A stretch of DNA of 64,000 bases from Actinomycetota bacterium (GCA_035697485.1 DASSCU010000025.1:1-64000), one strand, 5' to 3'; shown: positions 35,942 through 44,920, numbered from the stretch's first letter. Numbers and translations are program-made. The notes: generated by a model not told the origin, from the sequence alone.

Positions 35942-37075
35942 ATGACCGACCCGACGATCCCGGCGCTGGATCCGGGCGAGCGGCTGCTCTGCGGCCCCGG
36001 CCCGTCGAACGTGCATCCGAAGGTGCTCGAGGCGATGCAGCTGCCGATGAACGGGCACCTCGACCCCGACTTCTGGGACATCCTGCTGGACCTCGTGACC
36101 GGCATGCGCGCGCTCTGGCGCCGGCCCGAGGGTGGCCTCACGATCGCGCTCAGCTCGTCGGGCACGAGCGCGATGGAAGCGGGCTTCCTGAACCTGGCCG
36201 ACCCCGGCAACACCGTGATCAGCTGCCACTGGGGATTCTTCGGCTCCCGCCTCAACGACTTCGCCCACAGCGTGGGCGGGAACGTGATCGAGCTGACCGC
36301 TGACTTCGGTCAGATCGTGAGCGTCGACCGCATCATGGAGGCGCTCGCGGCGAACCCCGACGCGAAGATCGTGAGCGTGGTGCACGCCGAGACCTCGACG
36401 GGCGCGGAGTTCCCGCTGGAGGCGCTCGCCGAGGCGATGCGTGCGGCCGGCAGCGACGCGCTGCTGTACGCCGACTGCGTGACCTCGCTCGGCGGCCAGC
36501 AGGTCGAGGCCGAGGCATGGGGCATCGACTACGGCTACTCGTGCTCGCAGAAGGCGCTCGGCTGCCCTCCCGGCATCGCGCCGGTGACGATCAGCGAACG
36601 GGCCGTGGCCGCGATGCAGCGGCACCAAGGCCCCGTGCCGTACTACTACGACTTCGAGGAGCTCTCGAAGTACTGGATCGACCGGCCGATCACCTACCAC
36701 CACACGATGCCGATCCTGCAGTACTACGCGCTGTACACGGGCATCCGTCTGGCCCTCGAAGAGGGCCTCGAGGCGCGATGGGCGCGCAACGCCGACGCAG
36801 GGCGGTACTTCCAGGACGAGATCCGCTCGCGCGGCTACGAGCTGCTCGCCGACCCGAACCACCAGCTCGTGGAGCTCTCCGCGGTCAAGGTGCCCGAAGG
36901 CGTCGACGGCAAGGAGATCCAGACGCGCATCCTGCGCGAGCACGGAATCGAGGTCGGCGGCGGACTCGGGCCGAAGGCACCGCCGATCTGGCGGGTGGGC
37001 CTCATGGGCGTCAACGCGAACCGCGAGACCGCCGACCGCGTGCTCGCCGCGTTCGACGCAGTGCTGCCTCGTTGA
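35942..37075 (+). CDS. sgaA: Serine-glyoxylate aminotransferase
   Basis: PLP enzyme of 377 aa, predicted to transfer the amino group of serine to glyoxylate, giving hydroxypyruvate and glycine. The class V fold is shown by ERLLCGPGPSNVHPKVLEAM at the N-terminus, IALSSSGTSAMEAGFLNL (phosphate cup), SVVHAETSTGAEFPLEAL, LYADCVTSLGGQ (PLP ring Asp), and the Schiff-base Lys204 in YSCSQKALGCPPG. The YYYDFEELSKYWIDRPITYH segment is typical of serine-glyoxylate rather than cysteine enzymes. GGGAGGGAGG lies before the ATG. It leads the operon sgaA-mcl-mtkA-mtkB, with mcl 25 bp downstream. Confidence 0.9.
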   Translation: MTDPTIPALDPGERLLCGPGPSNVHPKVLEAMQLPMNGHLDPDFWDILLDLVTGMRALWRRPEGGLTIALSSSGTSAMEAGFLNLADPGNTVISCHWGFFGSRLNDFAHSVGGNVIELTADFGQIVSVDRIMEALAANPDAKIVSVVHAETSTGAEFPLEALAEAMRAAGSDALLYADCVTSLGGQQVEAEAWGIDYGYSCSQKALGCPPGIAPVTISERAVAAMQRHQGPVPYYYDFEELSKYWIDRPITYHHTMPILQYYALYTGIRLALEEGLEARWARNADAGRYFQDEIRSRGYELLADPNHQLVELSAVKVPEGVDGKEIQTRILREHGIEVGGGLGPKAPPIWRVGLMGVNANRETADRVLAAFDAVLPR

Positions 37076-37100
37076 GGCGCTCCGTGGCGGGGCGGCGACG

Positions 37101-38081
37101 ATGAACCGGGGGCGGCTACATCGCAGCGAGCTCGCCGTGCCCGGCACGAACCTGCGGGCGATGGAGAAGGCGCCCACGCTCGGGGCCGACGTGGTGTTCC
37201 TCGACCTCGAGGACGCTGTCGCACCCGACGACAAGGAGCAGGCGCGCACGAACGTGATCGAGGCGCTCGGCGCACATGACTGGACCCGCTGCGCGATCAG
37301 CGTGAGGATCAACGGCCTCGACACGCACTGGTGCTACCGCGACGTGATCGAGGTCGTCGAGGCACGCGGCGACATGCTCGACACCGTGCTCGTGCCCAAG
37401 GTGGGATCGCCGAGCGACGTCGAGTTCGTCGCGACGTTGCTCGACCAGATCGAGCAGCGCAACGGATGGGAACCGGGGCGGATCGGCATCCACATCCTGA
37501 TCGAGACCGCGGCCGGCATGGCCAACGTCGAGGCGATCTCGCGCGCCCGGCCCGACCGTCTCGAGGCGATGGTGTTCGGGGTCGCCGACTACGCGGCCAG
37601 CGTGCAGGCGCGCACGACGAACATCGGCGGCGCGAATCCCGACTACTCCGTGCTCACCGATCCCGGGCCACAGACGGGAGCACGGGAGATCCATTGGGGC
37701 GACCAGTGGCACTTCGGCATCTCGCGCATGGTCGCGGCGTGTCGCGCGCAGGGGCTGCGCCCGATCGACGGTCCTTTCGGGGACCACTCGGACGCCGACG
37801 GGTATCGCAGCGCTGCCCGCCGTGCCGGGGCACTGGGGTGCGAGGGGAAGTGGGCGATCCACCCGTCGCAGGTCGAGCTCGCGAACGAGGTCTTCACGCC
37901 GGCCGAGGCCGAGATCGAGCGGGCCGAGCGCATCCTGCAGGCGATGGAGGAAGGCGCGAAGGAAGGCAAGGGGGCGGTCTCGCTCGACGGCCGCCTGATC
38001 GATGCGGCGTCGATCCGCATGGCCGAGAACCTGATGCGCAAGGTCGAGCAGATGCGCGTGCGGGGAGGGGACGCGACGTGA
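37101..38081 (+). CDS. mcl: L-malyl-CoA lyase
   Basis: CitE-family lyase of 326 aa, predicted to cleave malyl-CoA into acetyl-CoA and glyoxylate. The sequence follows methylotroph MclA very closely by memory: LHRSELAVPGTNLRAMEKAP, VFLDLEDAVAPDDKEQAR (metal-binding acids), SVRINGLDTHWCYRDV (substrate Arg), HILIETAAGMANVEAI (metal Glu about residue 135), FGVADYAASVQARTTNIGG, RPIDGPFGDHSDADGYRSAA, CEGKWAIHPSQVELANEVF. These spell true malyl-CoA lyase, not citrate lyase beta. Its TGA overlaps the GTG of mtkA, so lyase and ligase are made together, as expected if malyl-CoA is handed on. Confidence 0.93.
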   Translation: MNRGRLHRSELAVPGTNLRAMEKAPTLGADVVFLDLEDAVAPDDKEQARTNVIEALGAHDWTRCAISVRINGLDTHWCYRDVIEVVEARGDMLDTVLVPKVGSPSDVEFVATLLDQIEQRNGWEPGRIGIHILIETAAGMANVEAISRARPDRLEAMVFGVADYAASVQARTTNIGGANPDYSVLTDPGPQTGAREIHWGDQWHFGISRMVAACRAQGLRPIDGPFGDHSDADGYRSAARRAGALGCEGKWAIHPSQVELANEVFTPAEAEIERAERILQAMEEGAKEGKGAVSLDGRLIDAASIRMAENLMRKVEQMRVRGGDAT

Positions 38082-39247
38082 ACATCCATGAGTACCAGGC
38101 GAAATCGCTGCTGCGGCACTATCGTGTGACGACGCCGCGCGGCGAGGTCGTCTACACGTCGAAGGCCGCGGCGCGCGTCGCCGAGGAGCTCGGCGGCCAG
38201 CGGTGGGTCGTGAAGGCCCAGATCCACGCCGGCGGCCGCGGCAAGGCCGGCGGCGTCAAGGTCGGCAACACCCCCGAGCGCGTGGCCGAGCTCGCCGACC
38301 AGATGCTCGGCTCGACGCTCGTCACCCAGCAGACCGGACCCGAGGGCCAGCGCGTGAGCCGCGTGCTCGTCGAACGTGCCTCTCGCATCGAGCGCGAGTT
38401 TTATCTCTCGCTCGTCGTCGATCGCGACTCCCAGCGCATCGTCGTGATCGCGAGCGCCGAGGGTGGCGTCGACATCGAGGATGTCGCTGCGTCGAACCCC
38501 GACGCGATCCACACCGAGTACATCGACCCCGGCGTCGGGCTGCTCGACTTCCAGGCTCGGAAGGTGGCGACCGCGATCGGCTTGGGCAAGAAGACGACGT
38601 CGTTCACCCGGCTGCTCAAGCGCATGTACCGGCTCTTCCGCGATCGAGATTGCCTGATGCTCGAGGTGAACCCGTTCATCGAGACCGAGGACGGGGAGCT
38701 CGTCGCGCTCGACGCGAAGATGAGCTTCGACGATAACGCGCTGTTCCGCCAGGGCGACGTCGTGGAGCTGCGCGACTTCGACGAGGAGGACCCGAAGGAG
38801 GTCGAGGCCTCGGGCCACGGCCTGAACTACATCGCGCTCGACGGCTCGGTCGGCTGCATCGTGAACGGTGCCGGGCTCGCGATGGGCACGATGGACGCGA
38901 TCGCGCACCACGGCGGACGCCCGGCCAACTTCCTCGACGTGGGCGGCGGCGCGAGCCCCGAGAAGATCGCGAACGCGTTCCGCATCGTGCTGCAGGACCC
39001 GAACGTTCGGGCGATCCTCGTCAACATCTTCGCGGGCATCAACCGGTGCGACTGGATCGCCCAGGGCGTCGTGCAGGCCGCACGGGACCAGGAGATCGGC
39101 GTGCCGGTGATCGTGCGCCTCGCCGGCACGAACGTCCAGGAAGGCCGTCGCATCCTCGACGAGAGCGGCCTCGAGCTGATCCAGGCACAGGACCTGGACG
39201 ACGCCGCCGCGAAGGCCGTGCTCGCGGCCGAGGGGGTTCCCGCATGA
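38078..39247 (+). CDS. mtkA: Malate-CoA ligase (malate thiokinase), beta subunit
   Basis: ATP-grasp subunit of 389 aa, homologous to succinyl-CoA synthetase beta (SucC). It opens MNIHEYQAKSLLRHYRV, has the nucleotide-binding VVKAQIHAGGRGKAGGVKV, the Mg-binding DCLMLEVNPFIETEDGELVA and ALDAKMSFDDNALFR, and the glycine-rich VGGGASPEKIANAFRIVL. With MtkB it makes malyl-CoA from malate, CoA and ATP. Assignment as malate rather than succinate ligase rests on the overlap with mcl (GTGA) and the serine-cycle context. The GTG at 38078 fits the family N-terminus. It overlaps mtkB by 4 bp. Confidence 0.9.
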   Translation: MNIHEYQAKSLLRHYRVTTPRGEVVYTSKAAARVAEELGGQRWVVKAQIHAGGRGKAGGVKVGNTPERVAELADQMLGSTLVTQQTGPEGQRVSRVLVERASRIEREFYLSLVVDRDSQRIVVIASAEGGVDIEDVAASNPDAIHTEYIDPGVGLLDFQARKVATAIGLGKKTTSFTRLLKRMYRLFRDRDCLMLEVNPFIETEDGELVALDAKMSFDDNALFRQGDVVELRDFDEEDPKEVEASGHGLNYIALDGSVGCIVNGAGLAMGTMDAIAHHGGRPANFLDVGGGASPEKIANAFRIVLQDPNVRAILVNIFAGINRCDWIAQGVVQAARDQEIGVPVIVRLAGTNVQEGRRILDESGLELIQAQDLDDAAAKAVLAAEGVPA

Positions 39248-40146
39248 GCGTCTTCGTCGACAAGGACTCGAAGGTCATCATCCAGGGGTTCACGGGCCAG
39301 CATGCGACCTTCCACGCTGAAGAGGCGATGAACACCGGCACCACGATCGTCGGCGGCGTCACACCCGGCAAGGGCGGCGCGACGCACCTCGGCCTGCCCG
39401 TCTTCAACAGCGTCGCGGAGGCGGTCAAGGAGACGGGCGCCGACGTGAGCGGCATCTTCGTGCCGCCCGCGGTCGCGACCGACTCGCTGCTCGAGGCTGT
39501 CGATGCCGGCGTCGACGTCGCAGTGATCATCGCCGACGGCGTGCCCGTGCAGGACATGGTACGCACGAAGCGCTACCTCGCCGGACGCTCGACCCGCATC
39601 ATCGGCCCCAACTCCCCGGGAATCATCACGCCCGGCGAGTGCAAGGTCGGGATCATGCCCAGCCACATCTACATGAAGGGTCGGGTCGGCGTGGTCTCGC
39701 GCTCGGGCACGCTGAACTACGAGGCCGTCTCGCAGATGACCACGCTCGGCCTCGGCCAATCGACGTGCGTCGGCATCGGCGGCGATCCGGTCAACGGCAC
39801 CGACTTCAAGACCGTGCTCCAGGCCTTCGAGGGCGACGACGACACCGACGTGGTCGTGATGATCGGCGAGATCGGCGGCCAGCAGGAGGTCGAAGCCGCA
39901 TCGTGGGCCTCGCAGTACATGTCGAAGCCGCTCGTCGCGTTCATCGCGGGGGTCTCCGCGCCGCGCGGCCGCCGCATGGGGCACGCGGGTGCGGTGATCG
40001 CCGGCGAGTCCGACACCGCGACCGCGAAGCTCGACGCGATCGAGGCGCTCGGGCACCGCGTGGTACGCAACCCCGCCGACATCGGGGACACGGTGCTGCG
40101 TGCCGTCAAGGAGACGGGGGAACGAGCGGGTACCGGCGCGTCGTAG
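39244..40146 (+). CDS. mtkB: Malate-CoA ligase (malate thiokinase), alpha subunit
   Basis: CoA-binding and phospho-His subunit of 300 aa, homologous to SucD. The CoA-binding Rossmann part starts KVIIQGFTGQHATFHAEEAM and continues GGVTPGKGGATHLGLPVFN. The catalytic His247 is in RMGHAGAVIAGESDTATAKL, the same position as His246 of E. coli SucD. The power-helix region IGEIGGQQEVEAASW is also present. It ends the sgaA-mcl-mtkA-mtkB operon. No terminator hairpin is obvious in the 41 bp before the convergent small gene. Confidence 0.9.
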   Translation: MSVFVDKDSKVIIQGFTGQHATFHAEEAMNTGTTIVGGVTPGKGGATHLGLPVFNSVAEAVKETGADVSGIFVPPAVATDSLLEAVDAGVDVAVIIADGVPVQDMVRTKRYLAGRSTRIIGPNSPGIITPGECKVGIMPSHIYMKGRVGVVSRSGTLNYEAVSQMTTLGLGQSTCVGIGGDPVNGTDFKTVLQAFEGDDDTDVVVMIGEIGGQQEVEAASWASQYMSKPLVAFIAGVSAPRGRRMGHAGAVIAGESDTATAKLDAIEALGHRVVRNPADIGDTVLRAVKETGERAGTGAS

Positions 40147-40186
40147 AAGGTCAGCCCATCGGCATCGGCGTCGCCCCGGGCTCGCT

Positions 40187-40384
40187 TCAGCCGCGACCGC
40201 GGATCACGCCGAGCATGGCCAAGAATGCGGAGAGGACGACCGTGACGGAGCCGACGAAGAACCGGTTCGGCCCCTCGCCGCACTCCGGGGTGGGGAGCAG
40301 GTCACAATCGCCCCAAGGAAGCCGGAACGTCACGACCAGCCCAACCACGAGCACCGCGATCGCGAGCACGAACCAGCGGTTCAC
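40187..40384 (-). CDS. Small two-helix membrane protein
   Basis: Frame of 65 aa with two hydrophobic helices (WFVLAIAVLVVGLVVTF and GSVTVVLSAFLAMLGVI) and a short loop holding two Cys (DCDLLPTPECG). No family is recognised. It is convergent with mtkB. A small envelope protein is likely, though the length leaves some doubt. Confidence 0.5.
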   Translation of the reverse strand: MNRWFVLAIAVLVVGLVVTFRLPWGDCDLLPTPECGEGPNRFFVGSVTVVLSAFLAMLGVIRGRG

Positions 40385-40477
40385 TGAGCGATCGTACCCT
40401 GAGCTGTTTCGTTCCCTTGCCTCCGCGACGGTGGCTGCCTAGCCTGAGCCCGCCCGCACGAGGGTGGTGAGCGACGG

Positions 40478-41773
40478 GTGTCCATCGCGGCTTCGGTGCG
40501 ATCGATCGTCATGGCGATCTGCTGCGTGATCGCGATGACGATGCTCGCGCCCTCCGACGCCTCGGCCGCGGCGCCGGCCCGTGCTCGATGGCTCGAGACC
40601 TTTACCCGTCCGACCTCGCCGATGTCGGCATCCGCGCTGGCGGTGGATGCGACCGGCAGACGCGTGTACGTCCTGATGTCCGACCTGCACAGTGGCCCGT
40701 CGACGATCGTGGCCTATGCGGCGCGGACCGGCGAGCAGCTGTGGAGATGGTCGAACCGGAAGATGGTGGTCAACGACATCACGGCCGACCCGTCGCGTGC
40801 TCTCCTCTACGTCACCGGTGGGAACCGGTGGAGCGGCGGACAGCTCTTCCTCACCGCCGCGCTGCACGGGCGTACGGGCGAACGGCTGTGGCGGTCACGC
40901 CTCGACCCCCCCGGAGCCGGCAGCTCGCACCACGTCGCGGTCGCACCCGACGGTGGGCAGGTCTACATCGCAGGCTCGGTGCGTACCGAGAACGCGAAGG
41001 GGCACTGGCTCGTGGTCGCCTATGGAGCATCGTCCGGCGCCCGCACATGGACGGGTCACCTGGGTCGCGCCTACCGACGCGGGTCCCCCAGCGAGCTCGC
41101 CGTGACGTCCGACGGCTCGATCGTCCTCGGCGGCACGGTCGACGTCGGGGGTGACTGCAACGCGGCCGCCGCCGCTCTCTCGCCCACGGACGGGGCCCGG
41201 TCGTGGTTCCATGTTCTCGGTCCGACCCAAGACTGCGGGTTCGAGCTCCTCGCAGCCGGCCCGACGTCGCTCTTCGTCGCCTGGGAAGACCGAGTCCCGA
41301 GCCTCGCTGCACTCGACCCCTCGGATGGGACCGTCATCTGGTCGCGCGACCTTCATCGACTCCGGCTCGTGTCCACCTTGGCGGCTACGCCCTCGCTGCT
41401 GGTCGTCGAGGGCGGTATCGGGCGTCGAGGCACGGTGGCCGCGTTCGACTCGGACGACGGCACCCGGGCATGGTCGACGGAGCTGCGACGCGTCGACGCC
41501 TACGGGATCTACGCCCTGCACGCGCCGCCCGGCGGCGACATCGTCTACGCCGCCGGCGCCCGACGGCACGGGGAGGCGTTCGTGACGGCGCTCGCCCTCG
41601 GGAACGGAGGCCGGCGCGGGACGACGACCTACGACGGCATCTGGTCGTCCACGCAGTGGGTCGCGCTCGCCGGAAGCGCGCGCCGTGTCTACGCGACCGG
41701 CGGATCGATCGAAGGCACGAACGGGCTCACCGAAGGAGAAGCCGCAACGGCCTCCTACCGGGCATGGGCGTGA
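40478..41773 (+). CDS. Secreted PQQ-like beta-propeller protein
   Basis: Exported protein of 431 aa. It has an N-terminal signal (IVMAICCVIAMTMLAPSDASA, cleavage near ASA-AA). The rest is a WD/PQQ-like propeller with repeated strands such as TIVAYAARTGEQLWRWS, LTAALHGRTGERLWRSRL, WLVVAYGASSGARTWTG and LAALDPSDGTVIWSRDL, each ending in the x-G-x-x-x-W motif. The metal and quinone ligands of methanol dehydrogenase are not recognisable, so it should not be read as a C1 dehydrogenase despite its nearness to the serine-cycle genes. GTG start at 40478. Function is unknown. Confidence 0.7.
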   Translation: MSIAASVRSIVMAICCVIAMTMLAPSDASAAAPARARWLETFTRPTSPMSASALAVDATGRRVYVLMSDLHSGPSTIVAYAARTGEQLWRWSNRKMVVNDITADPSRALLYVTGGNRWSGGQLFLTAALHGRTGERLWRSRLDPPGAGSSHHVAVAPDGGQVYIAGSVRTENAKGHWLVVAYGASSGARTWTGHLGRAYRRGSPSELAVTSDGSIVLGGTVDVGGDCNAAAAALSPTDGARSWFHVLGPTQDCGFELLAAGPTSLFVAWEDRVPSLAALDPSDGTVIWSRDLHRLRLVSTLAATPSLLVVEGGIGRRGTVAAFDSDDGTRAWSTELRRVDAYGIYALHAPPGGDIVYAAGARRHGEAFVTALALGNGGRRGTTTYDGIWSSTQWVALAGSARRVYATGGSIEGTNGLTEGEAATASYRAWA

Positions 41774-41785
41774 CCGCGACCGGGG

Positions 41786-41791
41786 TACGGT
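41786..41791 (+). promoter_or_regulatory. -10 box TACGGT, leaderless start of LigD polymerase gene
   Basis: TACGGT is followed by 7 nt and the ATG at 41799, with no ribosome site. Confidence 0.5.
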
Positions 41792-41798
41792 TCACGCC

Positions 41799-42878
41799 AT
41801 GGCCACGCCGTCGATCACGATCTCGATGCAGGGGCGGGACATCAAGGTCACGAGCCCCGACAAGGTCTACTTCCCCGACGCAAAGGGGGGGCCGATCACG
41901 AAGCTCGAGGTCGTGGAGTACTGGGCGACCGTGGCTGAGGCCGCCCTCAACGGGTGCCACGACCGCCCGGCGATCCTGCACCGCTTCCCCGGCGGGGTGA
42001 CCGGCGAGGACACCGAGCCCTTCTATCAGAAGCGCATCCCGAAGGGGGCTCCCGACTGGGTGCGCACCGCGACGGTGAAGTTCCCGAGCGGGCGCACCGC
42101 GTCGATGCCCGTGATGCACGACGAGGCCGCGCTCGTGTGGGCGGCCACGCTGGGCTGCCTCGAGTGCAACCCGTGGCCCGTACGCGCCGACGACGTCGAC
42201 CACCCCGACGAGCTGCGCGTCGATCTCGACCCGACCGACGGCGTGCCGTGGGACGACGTGCGCCGCGTCGCCCTGATGGCTCGCGACGTGCTCGCCGAGC
42301 ACGGGCTGATCGGCTTCCCGAAGACGAGCGGGAAGCGCGGCATCCACGTGAACACCCGCGTCGAGCGCGGGAACGGCTTCACGAACACGCGTCGGGCGGC
42401 CCTCGCGTTCGCGCGGGAGGTCGAGCGGCGCATGCCAGGCGTGGCCACGACCGCATGGTGGAAGGAGGAGCGCACCGGCGTCTTCCTCGACTACAACCAG
42501 AACGCCCGCGATCGCACGGTCGCGAGCGCATACTCGATCCGGCCGATGCCCGACGCCCGCGTCTCCACACCCCTGCACTGGGACGAGGTCGCCGACGTCG
42601 AGCCCGAGCGGTTCACGCTGCGCACCGTGCCCGACCGACTGCGCGAGATCGGCGATCCCGGCGCCGACATCGACGACCACGTCGGCACGCTCGACTCCCT
42701 GCTCGAGCTCGCGGCGAAGGACGCCGAGGGCGGGCTCGGCGACGCGCCGTGGCCCCCCCACTTCCCGAAGGGCGACGACGAGCCGCTTCGCGTGAACCCG
42801 TCTCGTGCGAAGAAGGTCGCCGAATGGGAGGCCTCGAAGCAGGAGCGGAAAGGGAAGCCCCGAGGGGACCCGGGGTGA
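41799..42878 (+). CDS. LigD-type NHEJ primase-polymerase (stand-alone)
   Basis: Archaeo-eukaryotic primase-like polymerase of 359 aa, used in bacterial non-homologous end joining. The fold is shown by ITSPDKVYFPDAKGG-like opening residues, ILHRFPGGVTGEDTEPFYQK, GCLECNPWPVRADDVDHPDE, the catalytic LRVDLDPTDGVPWDDVR with Asp pair near 140-142, FPKTSGKRGIHVNTRV, and FLDYNQNARDRTVASAYSIR. In many bacteria this domain is fused to a ligase. Here it is a separate gene, and the matching ATP-dependent ligase is at 47380-48456. No Ku gene is in the window. Confidence 0.88.
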   Translation: MATPSITISMQGRDIKVTSPDKVYFPDAKGGPITKLEVVEYWATVAEAALNGCHDRPAILHRFPGGVTGEDTEPFYQKRIPKGAPDWVRTATVKFPSGRTASMPVMHDEAALVWAATLGCLECNPWPVRADDVDHPDELRVDLDPTDGVPWDDVRRVALMARDVLAEHGLIGFPKTSGKRGIHVNTRVERGNGFTNTRRAALAFAREVERRMPGVATTAWWKEERTGVFLDYNQNARDRTVASAYSIRPMPDARVSTPLHWDEVADVEPERFTLRTVPDRLREIGDPGADIDDHVGTLDSLLELAAKDAEGGLGDAPWPPHFPKGDDEPLRVNPSRAKKVAEWEASKQERKGKPRGDPG

Positions 42879-42884
42879 GGAGGA

Positions 42885-43829
42885 TCAGCAGTCGCCTCGA
42901 GCTCGGTCGGCGACCTCACCACTCGTCTCGACGAACCGCGCGAGCCAGGAGTCCTCGAGCAAGCCGAGCTCGAGGACTCCGAGCTCCTCGAGACGCACGG
43001 CAGAGGTCGGGAGCGGATCGCCGAACGGATACACGTGCGTGTTGCCACCCGTGCCGACCACGATCTCCACGATGCCGCCGGGCGACGGACTCCCGGTGGC
43101 GTCTTGGGGTACGAATCGCTCGTAGTGATGCTCGTGACCGTTCAGCACGAGATCGGCGCCCGCGTGCTCGAGCAACGTCCACAATTCCGCGACGGCCTCA
43201 TCGGATCCGTGCTCGCTGCCCGAGGAGAATCGGGGCTGATGCCAGAATGCGACGATGCACCGGTCCGATCGCTGCTCGAGCTGCGCCGCGAGCCACTCGT
43301 ACTGCGGGTCGCCGACCGCGCACCCACCGTTCTCGTCGCAGGTGCCGTCCAAGGCATAGAACCGCCAGTCGCCCAGGACGAACGTGTACCAATACGGTCG
43401 TCCGAAGTAGTCGAGGTACCCCTTCGCATCCTCGGTGTTCCACTCATGATTGCCCGCGACGGGGTACGTGATGTCGAGGAACGCCCCCCACGTGGCGCCG
43501 TAGCTCGATCGGTACTGATCGATCGTCCCGTCCGGATACTGGTTGTCGCCGAGCGCCAGGACCGCGTCTGGGTCGAGACCGTCGATGAGCGTCGCGGTCC
43601 GCCGGCACGATCCGGGCTGCGGGAGACAGATGTCGCCGGCAGCAACCACCGCGAGCGCTTCCGGCGGCAGCGGTTCGATCGGCGTCGCGACCCCGCCGGT
43701 CCGCGCCGGCGGGTGATCGTCCGAGGCCGTCACGGCGAGCACGATGCCGGCGCCGACGAGGACCGACGCGACCGCCGCTACGATGAGGCCCGCCGAGGGG
43801 ATCCGTGCCCGTCGCCCCGAGCGGGTCAT
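42885..43829 (-). CDS. Calcineurin-like phosphoesterase 2, membrane-anchored
   Basis: Protein of 314 aa with an uncleaved-looking N-terminal helix (LIVAAVASVLVGAGIVLAV) and an extracellular catalytic domain. All metal-binding motifs are complete: VVAAGDICL, VLALGDNQYPDGTID, YPVAGNHEWNTEDAK, IVAFWHQPRFSSGS, LVLNGHEHHYERF. It is thus a plausible active acid phosphatase or phosphodiesterase on the cell surface. It is convergent with the polymerase gene (6 bp apart) and divergent from phosphoesterase 3. GGAG lies before the ATG. Confidence 0.87.
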   Translation of the reverse strand: MTRSGRRARIPSAGLIVAAVASVLVGAGIVLAVTASDDHPPARTGGVATPIEPLPPEALAVVAAGDICLPQPGSCRRTATLIDGLDPDAVLALGDNQYPDGTIDQYRSSYGATWGAFLDITYPVAGNHEWNTEDAKGYLDYFGRPYWYTFVLGDWRFYALDGTCDENGGCAVGDPQYEWLAAQLEQRSDRCIVAFWHQPRFSSGSEHGSDEAVAELWTLLEHAGADLVLNGHEHHYERFVPQDATGSPSPGGIVEIVVGTGGNTHVYPFGDPLPTSAVRLEELGVLELGLLEDSWLARFVETSGEVADRARGDC

Positions 43830-43961
43830 CGCGTCAGCTCCGAACGTCCATGACTCTCCCGATGCTCGGGAGCGTCCGCGGCGGTGTCAAGGGCCCTCAC
43901 GGTCGGTACCGTGCTGGGACGCGAGGGAGGAAGTGCCATCAGAGCGACACGAGGAGGGTCG

Positions 43962-44840
43962 GTGACACGGTCTCGACGGTTCATCGCGCTGGTCGCGGCG
44001 ATCGCGCTGTGGCCGCTCGCCGCGACGCAGCCCGCGCTCGCGCGGGCTCCGGTCATCGTCGCTGCGGGAGATATCGCGTGCGGCGGCGACCCGTGCACAC
44101 CGGAGCGGAGGACCGCTCGATTGGTCCGCTCGATCGGGCCGCGCGCCGTGCTGGCGCTGGGCGACCTGCAGTACCCGGACGGCTCGCTCGAGGACTTCCG
44201 GTCCTCCTACGATCGCACCTGGGGTCGGTTCAAGGGACGGACGTTCCCCACACCTGGGAACCACGAGTACCAGACGCCCCACGCCGACGGGTACTTCAGG
44301 TACTTCGGTGGCCGGGCGCACCGTGCACCGCACGACGGCTCCTACGCGTTCGACCTCGGTCGGTGGCACCTGCTATCGATCAACACAGGCGATGGGCGGC
44401 CCAACGATTCGCTCCTCCGGTGGGTTCGCCGGGACCTGCGCCGCGACCGCTCTCGGTGCGAGCTGGCCTACTGGCATCACCCGCTTCACTCGTCCGGCCA
44501 CGAGCACGGCGGCGACGAACGCGCCCGGGAGCTCTGGGGCGTGCTCTTCCGTGCTGGGGTCGACGTGGTGCTGAACTCGCACGAGCACAACTACGAACGG
44601 TTCGCGCTCCTCGGTCCGACCGGCGCGCCGCGACGGGACGGGATCAGGCAGTTCGTCGTCGGCACCGGCGGCGGCCCCCTCTACGGGCTTCCGTCGGACG
44701 GCGATCGTGGGTCACAGCGCCGGATCGATCACCGACACGGCGTACTCCGGATGGATCTGCACCGAAGCGGGTACGAGTGGCGGTTCCTCGCCGTCGGACG
44801 AACGACGTTGGACCGGGGCACGCAGCGGTGCCATCGCTGA
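43962..44840 (+). CDS. Calcineurin-like phosphoesterase 3, secreted
   Basis: Exported protein of 292 aa. The signal peptide is TRSRRFIALVAAIALWPLAA, with cleavage near ALA-RA. The catalytic motifs are essentially complete: IVAAGDIACG, VLALGDLQYPDGSLE, FPTPGNHEYQTPHAD, LAYWHHPLHSSGHEHG, VVLNSHEHNYERFA (the usual Gly before His is Ser). The GTG at 43962 is chosen over 43884 because AGGAGG stands just ahead and the signal peptide then begins normally. It forms a small paralogue cluster with the genes on either side. Confidence 0.85.
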   Translation: MTRSRRFIALVAAIALWPLAATQPALARAPVIVAAGDIACGGDPCTPERRTARLVRSIGPRAVLALGDLQYPDGSLEDFRSSYDRTWGRFKGRTFPTPGNHEYQTPHADGYFRYFGGRAHRAPHDGSYAFDLGRWHLLSINTGDGRPNDSLLRWVRRDLRRDRSRCELAYWHHPLHSSGHEHGGDERARELWGVLFRAGVDVVLNSHEHNYERFALLGPTGAPRRDGIRQFVVGTGGGPLYGLPSDGDRGSQRRIDHRHGVLRMDLHRSGYEWRFLAVGRTTLDRGTQRCHR

Positions 44841-44920
44841 GTCCGACGGAACGACCCTTTACGCGCGATGCTCCGCTACGATACGGTCGGTCGGCACCGT
44901 CTGGTGCGATCGACGTAGGT

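Noticed and set aside
37101-38081. Citrate lyase beta subunit (CitE)
   Set aside because: The length and the motifs DYAASVQARTTNIGG and RPIDGPFGDHSD match malyl-CoA lyase, and no citrate lyase alpha or gamma genes are present.
38078-40146. Succinyl-CoA synthetase sucCD
   Set aside because: The subunits are homologous to SucCD, but their overlap with malyl-CoA lyase and the other serine-cycle genes makes malate-CoA ligase the better call. A phylogenetic test is still needed.
40478-41773. PQQ-dependent methanol dehydrogenase near the serine-cycle genes
   Set aside because: The protein has PQQ-like propeller repeats but no visible metal/quinone ligands or the usual 600-residue length, and it has a plain export signal.
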